Of a stretch of 64,000 nt of DNA, positions 54,759-64,000 are shown piece after piece; the stretch's first letter is position 1; each line of letters opens with the position of its first letter. The stretch comes from Rhizopus arrhizus (taxonomy: Eukaryota; Mucoromycota; Mucoromycetes; Mucorales; Rhizopodaceae), in contig JAKZZE010000040.1 in assembly GCA_024220505.1 (NCBI GenBank), positions 186,001 to 250,000 on the forward strand. Direction: 5' to 3'. The notes below the pieces were generated by a model, which was given only the letters and a program-made list of their open reading frames with translations, did not search any database and was not told where the DNA came from. Position numbers and translations under genes: made by a program.

Positions 54759-55361
54759 TCTACGCTCACAAAGAATATAAATAGATGCCAAATTTTTATC
54801 CATAAAGCGAGGCCCTTTTGCAATATAAAGAAATCTTCAATAAAGAAGGACTTTAATTTTATATTGCTGCTATTATTTTTTTTGCCTAATTTTTTATTTA
54901 ATCTTACGATTAAAACACTTGCTTTTGCGAGCAGACCAAAATTGCTCAATTGGATTGAATTCAGAAGAGTAAGGAGGTAAAAACACACTGTGACTCAAAA
55001 AAAATCTCCGCATAGCGCTTATTTCATTCATCCATAAGCAAAATTTTAATGCCTCCATAAGCCATATTAGCGCTCGAACAGGCAGATTAACGCTCCTTCA
55101 AGCGTAATTAAGGCTGATGAATTTCAAAATAAATACCAATATGAGCTCTCAAACGCTTTCTTGAGTGCTTTCACATAACAATTTAATTGGATGAGGCAGA
55201 CTTTAGCTGTTCTGTATATCAGCAGAGTATGGCTATGTTTAAGCATTTATGTCCAGTAAAATGGTACATTTATTATTGTATAAGGTAGTATAAATGGACA
55301 AATTTAAATGATTTAATAATACGATGCTTTATTTATTTTATTATATTATTCATTTAATATA
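54759..55361. other. remnant of an IS630/Tc1-type transposase C-terminus
   Basis: On the minus strand, about 54900-55060 reads RRFFLSHSVFLPPYSSEFNP followed by IEQFW and a basic tail. That is the conserved region around the last catalytic acid (PPYSPxxNPIExxW) in IS630/Tc1/pogo-type transposases. Upstream blocks are degraded and no inverted repeats were found. This family differs from the other Tc1-like copies here. The rest of the stretch to 55361 is AT-rich with nothing recognised. Confidence 0.55.
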
Positions 55362-55671
55362 CAGTAGCGGACAAAACTGGTGCACAAAACTTTTTTTCAG
55401 CTTTTAACTACCATTACCTGCTCATGGTAGTTGCAATAGTCATGAAACTGTACTAGAAGGAGGATATACAGTCCTGCTGTTAACTGCCTAACAAAAATAA
55501 AATTTAAGATAATTCCCGCAAAAATAAAGCTAAACTTTTTAAATTTTAATGGAACAGTGCTAAAACAACATATTGTTATTGAACAAATTTTTATAGCACA
55601 CTAATTAGTAAAATGTGGCGGAATTTGAACAAAATGAAAAATGACTATAAAATCAATCTGACAGCAAATCT

Positions 55672-56693
55672 TTAACGCTTTGTATATCCACCTTTAGCCT
55701 TGATAACCTCTTCAATTCTTTTTGGCATACTCTCGTAATACTTCTTCATGTCCTCTTTAGTGAATTGTTCCACTCTGCATCAAACCTATCCCACAATTCA
55801 TCCATATTTTTGGGCTTGGTGTCATATGCATCTAATTTCAACTTAACATGATGCCAGAGGTGTTCAATTGGGTTTAGGTCGGGACTATTTGCTGGCCAGT
55901 CTTGAATATAGTTAATTCCGTTACCTGCAAGCCATTTTTTAGTGAGTTTCGATGTGTGTTTTGTATCTCCGTCCTGTTGAAAGATGACTTCCTCATTGCT
56001 GAGACTGAAGTGCTCGAGTGTATCCTTATAGGAAGTATCCAAGATATGGGTGTACAGCTCTGATTTCATAGGATACTCAATAATACGGCATGCGTAACCT
56101 ACTCCTGATGATGTTATGCATCCCCAAACCATCATTGAGCCTCCGCCACCTTTTAATTGAGTCTGATAATTATGTAGTCGAAGTGGGTCATCCTTATGTT
56201 TCCATGTAATTTGAGCTCCATCTGATCCCCATCTGTTGATTTTGGTTTTTGTCGGAGAATATGACCTTGTTCCAGTCCTCTACAGTCCAGTCACGGTGTT
56301 TTTTGGCCCATTCCAATCGCTTTTTCTGGTTAGTTCTCTTCATTAAAGGCTTCTTTTTCTTATACAGAGTTTTAAGGCCGAGGGATCTCATTAGTTGTGT
56401 CGTAGATGAGTACTGCAATTTGTAACCAAGAGACCACAGATATCTTTGAACATCCTTTGCTGATAATAAGAAGCCTTTCCGGACTTTAAAAGCTATGACT
56501 TGCTTTGTAAAATCGGGAACGGTGCTGACTCTACCACCACGGGGTTTGACGTGATCAGGATCAACTTGCTTTTTCATGAGAATAACTAGGGCTCTAGACA
56601 CTCCAGTGGCTTGTACAATATTTTAGTACCCTTTCCGGCCTTAATTAATGAAATGACGTTATTGTGTGTGTCGTTGCTGAGTTGATAAGGCAT
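55672..56693 (-). pseudogene. Tc1-like transposase family 3, frameshifted
   Basis: Start ATG 56693 (MPYQLSNDTHNN), a frameshift near 56620, then an open part with YKKKKPLMKRTNQ and a VIFSDK motif. A 1-base frameshift at about 56240 follows, then SMMVWGCITSSGVG, FQQDGDTKHT and SPDLNPIEHLW. Another frameshift lies near 55755, before the tail ending GGYTKR. The D-to-E spacing is 35. The first D is kept, but the following Glu of FSDET is Lys. At least three frameshifts make it inactive. Confidence 0.85.
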
Positions 56694-57199
56694 TACAAAG
56701 AAGTAGTTGTCAAGTGTAGAAGTAGAGATGTGATGGGGGAAATGAAGAGAAAAGTGTCGCTTTTTTATACATTTTTAGCTTCTCTACGTCATGATGATAC
56801 GTTATGTACGTTATCATTGCATCATGTATGCCAAAGTAGGGTTTAAAGTACATTTAATCATACTTACATCATTTTCCATTTAACCCAAAATCAATTTTTC
56901 TTGATTTAGATTTTTGTGTAACAAGCTAGAATTACATCATTCTTTTCTTCTTATACTATGACGTATGGGCTATCTAATGGTTTTTATTTCGTAGTTCTGA
57001 CGTAATTATATCACTGTGCAGGCCATTTTATGGTTTTGTTAGGCAGTTGACAGTAGGACTGTACTAGTCATTGTAATTTATGTATGTTCTAAGCATGACA
57101 TTGTTAAAACTGAGCGATAAGCGTGCTTTAAATTTATAAAATTTTATATTTTCTAAAAACCGCAAAAGTGGCTAAGACCTTAGACTTTATATAATCATC

Positions 57200-58200
57200 T
57201 CATCTCTTGATATCATCGGATGTTCTTCTTTGCATATGCTAATAATATGCGTGTATATCATTTTCAGTAAAAGAACCCGGCTCTTTAACTATTCTTTTCC
57301 AAAGATCATCGACCCTTTTTGATCTAGTGTCGTATCATCATACCTTTGCCATCAATTGCCACCTGGCATGCTTAAGCGGACTTAGGCCGGGATTAGTGGC
57401 GGCTAAACTTGTAGCACAGAGGCGCTGTTATCAAATATTGAGTTTGTGGTATGCGTTGACTTGTGCCTTGTGTCATTGTCATGCTGAAACGAGAGATTAC
57501 GACGTTTTAGACTACTATACGCTAGGCTTTTGTGGTATGAAGTAAGCGAAATATATGTGCATATTTATGAGTTCATTATACCATCGTATACCTGACACAC
57601 ATATTCTGGTCCTCAATATCTAATACAGCCTTAAAACATAACAGAGCAGCCAGCATGCTTCATTGTTTGATCACCGTGAAAAAATCGCTAAGGTTGCTCG
57701 ACTTGCTTTCAATATTAGTGTATACTGTCTGCATCCATAATGTTCATATTTGTTTCATTGCTAAAGATAGCAGACTTCCAGCCCTCTATAGTATACAATG
57801 GCTTGTCGTGATACCACATTCATCGCTTTTTCCGACTTATACAGCTGATGAAATTCTTCGATTCCTTACTTCCAGACTCAAAATCTAGCTTCCTACTGTG
57901 CCTTTAGACTGACAGTCTGCTAACACTGTATCTTAAGGTCCTCAAAATGTGCTGAGCATCAGGAACTGTGTGTAGCGGACCTTGTCCAAGCTCTAGGTTG
58001 ATGATTGAACTAATAACTTTTCAGGCTAATAGCGGAATACCTTCATGATCACAAGACATTAAGTTTCTTTCTTCCCTCTTTCTCCTGTTGATTGTCCATT
58101 TAGAGATTCTTGTTACTCTAGGAATATCTGTTGTCGTACGAACTAAGTGTATTCGAGATCTCAGAGTTTCATTTTTACAGTTGCTTATTTTCTTAAACAT
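57200..58200 (-). pseudogene. strongly decayed Tc1-like transposase nested in family 3 element
   Basis: On the minus strand, scattered blocks recall the Tc1 C-terminus in the right order from right to left. Sequence near 57590 resembles the GCI...GPGYxC block, sequence at 57470-57490 resembles FQHDNDxKH, sequence at 57355-57390 resembles SPDLNPIEHVWH with many changes, and 57290-57310 resembles ELWER. No open frame remains. Assignment rests on spaced short similarities only. Confidence 0.4.
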
Positions 58201-58588
58201 ATAAGGCTAGTACTTTGTTATAGTGAATAGGGTAAAAACAAAAGGGGGGGCTCAATGGGAAATACAAAATAAGTACAGTTTTATATATTTTTTATGAGCT
58301 ACTAGAATTTACTAATCTGCTGTGAAATCTGAAAGCAAACGGGAGAGATTTGGGGAAAATTGAAAGAAGGCTAGACAAGCACCACATTTTTGGCGAAAAT
58401 TGAAATATGCAAAAAATCACTAAAAATGACCTTATGCCTGGGGGATGTCCGGTACAGTTCCGGTTTACATAACATAATGTATATTTTGGACTGTCTTTCA
58501 GATGGTATATGCCACAAAAGTCGCAGACATATGGCGGAGATACAATGTTGTTTTTAATTTTTGTGCACCAGTTTTGTCCGCTACTGTA

Positions 58589-59906
58589 CATTTGAATAAA
58601 AAAAAAGTAATAACAAAAAAATAATAATAAAAGAAAAGGAATAATAAAAAAAAAGGAATGCAGAATGAACAGATCCAATATAATCGTACGTCATTACTTA
58701 CCTGTCCTCGACAATATTCAATGCAACCCATTTAGCAGATTTAATTACTTTCAACAATCTACATTCAACAGAATAATTAATATTTAAACATATGCAATTT
58801 TATTTCTATTTACCAAAATTGTTTTCCTTTTTTTTTATCACATGATGGATAATTGTCTTATACAACCATTGTTACTTTTCCTCAAGTCCGTGCGCCTATG
58901 CTTTATTGGGTTTCATAATACTCTATCATCATTGCTGTTATCGTTAATATCATCACAGTTGCTTCATACAAAGTCCCAACTGCAAAATGAAACAAAGTAT
59001 TAAAATCTAATAAATAAAGAACATCAGTTAAGAAAAAATAACAAGCTAACAAATTATACATTTTGTCTTATTCAAACATACTATCTATACAATATGTTGT
59101 TGGTTAAGGTTCAATCTATCTGAAGCAGCATAGAGTATAATTTTACCTAATATCAACAGCATACACAATATGAAACAACACACCAAGCATAGTATACAAA
59201 AGCAGAGGATGAATAGTTGCGACAAACTGGTCTACAGCATGATAGAGTATTGATTATACAGCTAGGTTGCACACTACAGATAGAGTCAGTAAGGTGTCAA
59301 GGTAAGGAGCGGAAAGAAATACAAATAAAGATATAAAGAAGAGCAAGGGTTGTTGCATGTTGTAATGTAGCCATAACTAAGTTTTCTTTTAATTAGTGAA
59401 CCATTCGTTAAAAACATCTTGTTTGACTAAAGCTCTCGCAATATTTGAAGTAAAAGAATACTAGAGCTTACTATAAGTAAAGATAAAAAGAAATAGTTAA
59501 AAGGAATACAACATTCAACAACTTCATACCCATGCAACATAATAATTGTTTTTTTTTTTCATTTGTATGCGCTGACTGTTTGAGCTGATTTAGTTTTAGC
59601 TGTTTTGTTTTCAAAACATGGTGCATATCAGCAATAACTAAAAGTATCAAAAACTGTTAACAAAGTAGAGTAATAATGAATATACGAAAAAAAAAAATAA
59701 TGCTTTAAAATCCATGCAAGTTTATTTCATATAATTAACGTCATAGGACCAATGGCATTGAAGAATAACAACTAAGCTATATAAAAAAGTACCAACATTA
59801 CCATCATGAAGATTTAGTCATGACAAGACAATTCTAAACGACATTTAACAAACAATAATAGAATTTATTTAACAAAAGATAAAACAATAAAAAGAAAAAG
59901 AAACAA
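58589..59906. other. intergenic, nothing recognised
   Basis: 1.3 kb of AT-rich DNA with A- and T-runs. No coding frame, tRNA or repeat boundary was recognised. Confidence 0.45.
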
Positions 59907-61011
59907 TTATATTCTTCTCTTTTTATTTTGACGACGAGAAGTAGGACGAGTGCCAGAACGGGTACGACCAGAGGGAGAAGGAGGAAGAGGAGAAACAGCA
60001 GAGGACGAGAAGGTAGTTGCGGAAGTTGTACTAAAGTTAATAAAACTTAATCGTTACAATGATAGAGTATGTTTGTTTTTAAAATTAAACATACATGCTA
60101 ACTTCATTGCTATTTCCTTGTTCTAAGTCGTTGGAGGCATCAAGATCAGGAAGTAGTTCAAGATCAAAATTTTCCTCAGGATGTGTATCTGTTATGTAGG
60201 TGTTCGGCTCTACTACGTTATTTGCAGTGTCTGGTTGTTGGTTTTTTAACTAATATAAACATAATGATTAATCAAATGAACGGTTTTGTATAAAAAGAAT
60301 ACCTTTTTGTTATAATAATTATTGTATGACTTTGCTAACAAAACTTGAGCTCCCCAGCTGTTATTGCATCTATTCAAAGGGATATTTGCTCGTAAAGCAA
60401 GTTCTTCAAGGTCTGTGTATGCTGCATTTTTGTAAACAGCAGGAATATCCTTCCACGATAGCTTGTTTTTATCAATATGAGCATCGGCAAGAAGCTTATT
60501 GCTTAAGCTCGTACAAACAACTTGTGTGAACCTATTTAGCTGAGAGTGGTATCTTTTAGTTAAAAATGCTTTTTGATCCAATGTTTCATCGGAATCCTCT
60601 GGCTTATCTACGAGATCCATTGTTTCTCTTAGGAACGCGTCTATGCAGGCTGCGTTGCCATGTCACCCATCACCCAAGCTTGTTGGGAACCTTGGAACAT
60701 CTCTCCGAACGATGTCAAATGCTGGTAGATTTAATTGGGGAAGTTGGGGTTGGTAAATAGCTGCTGTAATGTGTTTTAAGTAAAAAACATCCCATTTAAC
60801 CCACTTCCTTTTTTTTTTCTTTTTTTTTACCTTGTGAAGCAGGATCGCTTGTAGGAGCGTTTTGCTCTATCATCAGCTTCAACTCGGCCATTTGTTGCCG
60901 AACTTCATCTTTCCAGGCTTCGAATTCGCTTCTGATTTCGCTTTTGAAAGCTTCACCTGTTTTTCGATAGTTTCGGATTTCGTAAACAATTTGATCAACG
61001 TTGTAAGGCAT
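59907..61011 (-). pseudogene. unidentified multi-exon gene with an in-frame TGA
   Basis: Exons 60831-61011, 60303-60763, a third starting at 60249, and a last one ending at TAA 59907-59909, all with GT-AG borders and conserved frame. The protein starts MPYNVDQIVYEIRNYRKTGE, has a helical segment, a central block (SWKDIPAVYKNAAYTDLEEL), an acidic part, and a Ser/Pro tail ending in a basic cluster (TRPTSRRQNKKRRI), possibly nuclear. A TGA at 60663-60665 interrupts exon 2 within otherwise sensible coding sequence. The cause is a nonsense mutation, an assembly error or a missed intron. No family recognised; it may be transposon-associated given its surroundings. Confidence 0.5.
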
Positions 61012-61509
61012 AGCAAGAAGATGTAAAATTTAAAAAATATTAGTTTGATGGAATCAAAATAAACAATGATTATATAACTGCCTAGAGTTTATATACTTTT
61101 CATTGTCTATGCATTAACGAATGTACCCGGAATTCCGACTAAATGTTACGCGGCATTTTGTTCTTGCCCCTTAATCATTTGTTCAACTAGCCAAGGGATA
61201 TCCACATTTCTACTGATAAAATTGTTTAATGTAAACAATGTGCTTAGCTACTCTTTGATTGCATTTGCAGCAAGGCACATGGTAACAAAGAGAAAGATGC
61301 TACGGCTATACTCCAAAAATAAAAGATGTAGACTGTCGTATCTCAACATACTATAAACATGATTCATATTCAATTTATAAGAAATCAGAGTAGTGAATGC
61401 TTTACAAAGATTTATTACAGTCTTTTCTCTATTATTTAGTCACAACTAATTCCACTCCTTTAACTCAATACAAGTTGTTTTAATATAGCTCCTGATGCAA
61501 TGAGACATA
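61012..61509. other. intergenic, nothing recognised
   Basis: AT-rich spacer between the unidentified gene's start and the Tc1-like element; it presumably includes that gene's promoter. No motif recognised. Confidence 0.45.
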
Positions 61510-63148
61510 CAGTAGGTCAAAAAATTGCTGCAAGGAATTGCAAAATACCGGTTTTACAGCTGGTTGTCTATGGATACTGCACCAAACTATCTCAAACTTT
61601 GATCGTTTGTACCTCACTAGAAAGGGCATTTATTCGTCGATTATCTGATATGGACAATGGTTATTGGCGGAATTTGATATAGTTAAAGGGAATGTTATAA
61701 ACATCTGGCATTTTTTACTTGTTTACATATGTTTGGAATAACGAATTTTAATACGACCCAGCCGATTGTTATCGTATGAATTCACATCCTTGACATCGTA
61801 AGAATGTTAGCAGTATATAAAGACGCTTGCAATTCCTTTATTTTAAATTTTAAATTGTCTTGCTTGCACTATTTATCTTTTTTACCCTATCATCAACCAC
61901 ATGCCTAAACGACTATCAAACGAGAAAGTAAACAATCTCAAACAAGCATTAACTGAGCCCACATCAGCGTACGCTATTGCTAAGGAGACTGGAGTACATA
62001 AATCAACTGTTAGTAGTTACTTTAGAAGGTTGTTTTTAAACAGGACAATAAATACAGGTGGTAGACCTACAATAAACTCCAAAGTGACGAAGCGGTTAAG
62101 CAAAAGAAAATTCGTTAAAGGGGTTCCAAATACTGCCAAAGAGGTATGCCGGGAGCTGGCTGAACTTGGCTATGATATCTCATACCAGTCAGCAATTAAG
62201 GTACTGAAATCAATGGAGTTCCATTTTTCAATAGAAAAAAAGAAGCTATTTCCGACAAAAGCACATATGTAGCATCAGTTAGAATGTGTCAACGATCATC
62301 AGGATTAGACAGTAGACGACTGACAATAAGCGGTATTCTTTAATGAATCTGAGATCAATGTATGGGGATCTGATGGTGGTAACTACTATTGGAAAAGGCC
62401 AAGTGGTCTTTTTCAACATCGTAACCTGAAATTTACAGTCAAGCATAGATCTAGCAAGTTGATGACGTGAGGCTGTATAACATGCGGAAGTCCAGGATAT
62501 GACTGCCAAATTTACGATGGAAGCATTTATTCGGATGTTTACCAGCATAATTTGAACACCACGCTTCGTGATACTATGGAGCACTATAATTCCGACTGGT
62601 CCTACATTTACTTTCAGCATGATAATGACCCAAAGCACAAGATAAAATCTACAGTAGCCTGGTTGAATAGTCACCAATAGAGTTATATTAACGATTGGCC
62701 AGCTCAAAGTCCGGACTTAAATCCAATAGAACATGTATGGCATCAGCTGAAGTTAAAGCTCAGCTGTTACGAACGTAGAGCAAAGAATACGGATGAGCTT
62801 TGGGAACGAGTACAAAAAGCATGGAATGGATTTGATAAAGAACTTTGCCAAAGGTACATCGATAGCATGCCGGTAAGAATTCAAGAGGTTATTAATAGAA
62901 AAGGAGGATCAACTAAATATTAATAAATAAATTCATTGCGTTCAAATTTTCGTTTTTTCAAATTTTCAAATTGCGCGCCTCATACTTCCTTCAATACTTA
63001 TCCAATAGGGCTTAAACTCTTTCGGATTCTTCAAGACATGTAGGAAATCTACTATGTGGAAACAGAGGCAGTTTGTACCATTGTGGCAGGATGTACGCTA
63101 CAAAAATTGAGAAAAATGGATTCCTTGCAGCAATTTTTTGACCTACTG
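61510..63148 (+). mobile_element. Tc1-like transposon family 4
   Basis: 1639 bases with ends CAGTAGGTCAAAAAATTGC and its inverse. About 29 bases are perfect and the rest diverged. Flanked by TA (61508-61509, 63149-63150). The only gene is a dead transposase. The outer tip resembles that of the element at 20.8 kb (CAGTGGGTCAAAAA), so the two families are related. Confidence 0.92.
61901..62923 (+). pseudogene. dead Tc1-like transposase family 4
   Basis: Start ATG 61901 (MPKRLSNEKVNN). The helix-turn-helix half is intact to a TAG at about 62270. Beyond it the frame continues to TAA 62921-62923 but has further stops near 62308, 62320, 62326, 62468 and 62680. Recognisable motifs: GSDGGNYYW, YFQHDNDPKH, SPDLNPIEHVWHQL, and the tail GGSTKY. 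The first catalytic block reads FFNESE instead of FSDET, so the first Asp is lost. Four of the stops stand where related copies have Trp. Confidence 0.88.
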
Positions 63149-63150
63149 TA

Positions 63151-64000
63151 AATGAAAAATAGATCTACTTAAATAATTATAAACAGTCCACTTGCATAAC
63201 CAGGAATAGGTCTTCCTACTAAACTTTTTTCATGCTAGATCTGCAGCTATAATTAATTAAAATATTTTGAAAAGGATTTAATTGAAACTTCATGAAAAGG
63301 ATGTAGATACCAGATACAATAATATTAAATAAAAATATAATTTTTTTAAGTCTCGTTGAATTTTATAGTCGTTTTATTCTTACGAGATAACACATAGACT
63401 GATATTAATAAAACCAATAAAAATATGCTTTAATACTTTGTGAGCTTGCTGTTATCTATATAACTTCTATAAACCCTATTATTGATTGAAGAAAAGTATA
63501 TCCTGTAACTATAATCAATTGAAATGTGTTGTGTATGGTATCTTTAATCAATTACTGTATTAAGGAGAAGTTACCTTTTTAGTTTGTAGTATGCTTGATA
63601 AAAAATATCACCATTCCGTGTAAGATATTCATAAGAAATATCGCTTACAGATATTTTACATGATAATTTTAAAAGAAACATAATACTATGACATGTTCTT
63701 CTTAAAGTTGTAATCATTACATTGTGCATAAGCGGTCAATAGTCAAAGAGAAGAAACTACAGTGTGTAATTTTCTCAAGAGATAAGATTTAATGTTTTAA
63801 CCTCATTTGTTTTATTGTTTTTATACCGACTTTAAACGACATACTATAAACAACTCTAATCATTTCTAAGCTACAAGATGTCTAGGCCAACTTTGTTATT
63901 AATCTTAGATCATAGTGTTCATTTACATTGTAATATTTATTATCGGTACTCATGTTAAGAATTTAAGGAGTTGATATTTGTATATATTACTACATCAGAC
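63151..64000. other. AT-rich end of window, nothing recognised
   Basis: No coding frame, repeat boundary or RNA gene was recognised in this stretch. Confidence 0.45.

Larger units (their letters stand above)
55362..58586 (-). mobile_element. Tc1-like transposon family 3, enlarged by a nested decayed element
   Basis: Ends CAGTAGCGGACAAAACTGGTGCAC (55362) and its inverse (to 58586), flanked by TA (55360-55361, 58587-58588). The inner part of the right inverted repeat (TTTTGTTAGGCAGTT, complementary to about 55482-55496) occurs already at 57033. About 1.5 kb of other DNA therefore lies between it and the outer tip at 58562. That interval contains traces of another transposase. The element's own transposase (55672-56693) is frameshifted. 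Confidence 0.8.

Overview
The window is nuclear DNA of a filamentous fungus, most likely a Mucoromycota/Mucorales species. It is AT-rich, its genes carry many short GT-AG introns of about 40-75 bases, and its repeats look like those of Mucor relatives: a two-ORF LINE, a chromodomain Ty3/gypsy element, several Tc1-like families and a Plavaka/CACTA-type transposase. The species assignment is inference; nothing here names it.

Left part (1-17 kb) is ordinary gene space with two decayed repeats. It holds the 3' end of an unidentified gene; a broken zinc-finger/transposase-like relic (1.1-3.6 kb); a small relic (4.1-4.6 kb); a UBXN4/erasin-type UBX protein of ER-associated degradation; a COQ11-type mitochondrial dehydrogenase-like protein of coenzyme Q synthesis; a PMT4/POMT1-type protein O-mannosyltransferase with a long acidic tail; a coiled-coil protein; a NUDT19-type Nudix hydrolase; and mitochondrial NAD-isocitrate dehydrogenase subunit IDH2. 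These are unrelated housekeeping genes, not an operon. Exons were placed from splice signals and reading frame.

From about 19 kb to the right end almost everything recognisable is mobile DNA. 19-28.5 kb: LTR-like sequence, a dead Tc1-like element, and LINE copies arranged head to tail, one with both ORFs intact and an ATGA stop-start overlap. 29.2-41.8 kb: two abutting copies of one large DNA transposon bounded by CCACTGCAC/GTGCAGTGG. The right copy carries an intact 391-residue accessory gene and an intact 974-residue Plavaka/tnp2-type transposase. The left copy has lost the transposase, its accessory gene is broken, and an intron of that gene carries a Tc1-like insertion. A tRNA-Glu(UUC) gene follows.

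43.3-54.8 kb is a nest: an old LINE relic, then a DD37E Tc1-like element at its 5' border, then inside that element a 334-base solo LTR and a complete chromovirus with indistinguishable 564-base LTRs. 54.8-63.1 kb holds further dead Tc1/IS630-like elements and one unidentified multi-exon gene with an in-frame TGA.

The most promising novelty is the two-gene transposon pair at 29.2-41.8 kb, its unknown accessory protein and the host-like exons it seems to carry. Next are the LINE head-to-tail junctions, whose spacer matches the start of the tRNA-Glu gene.
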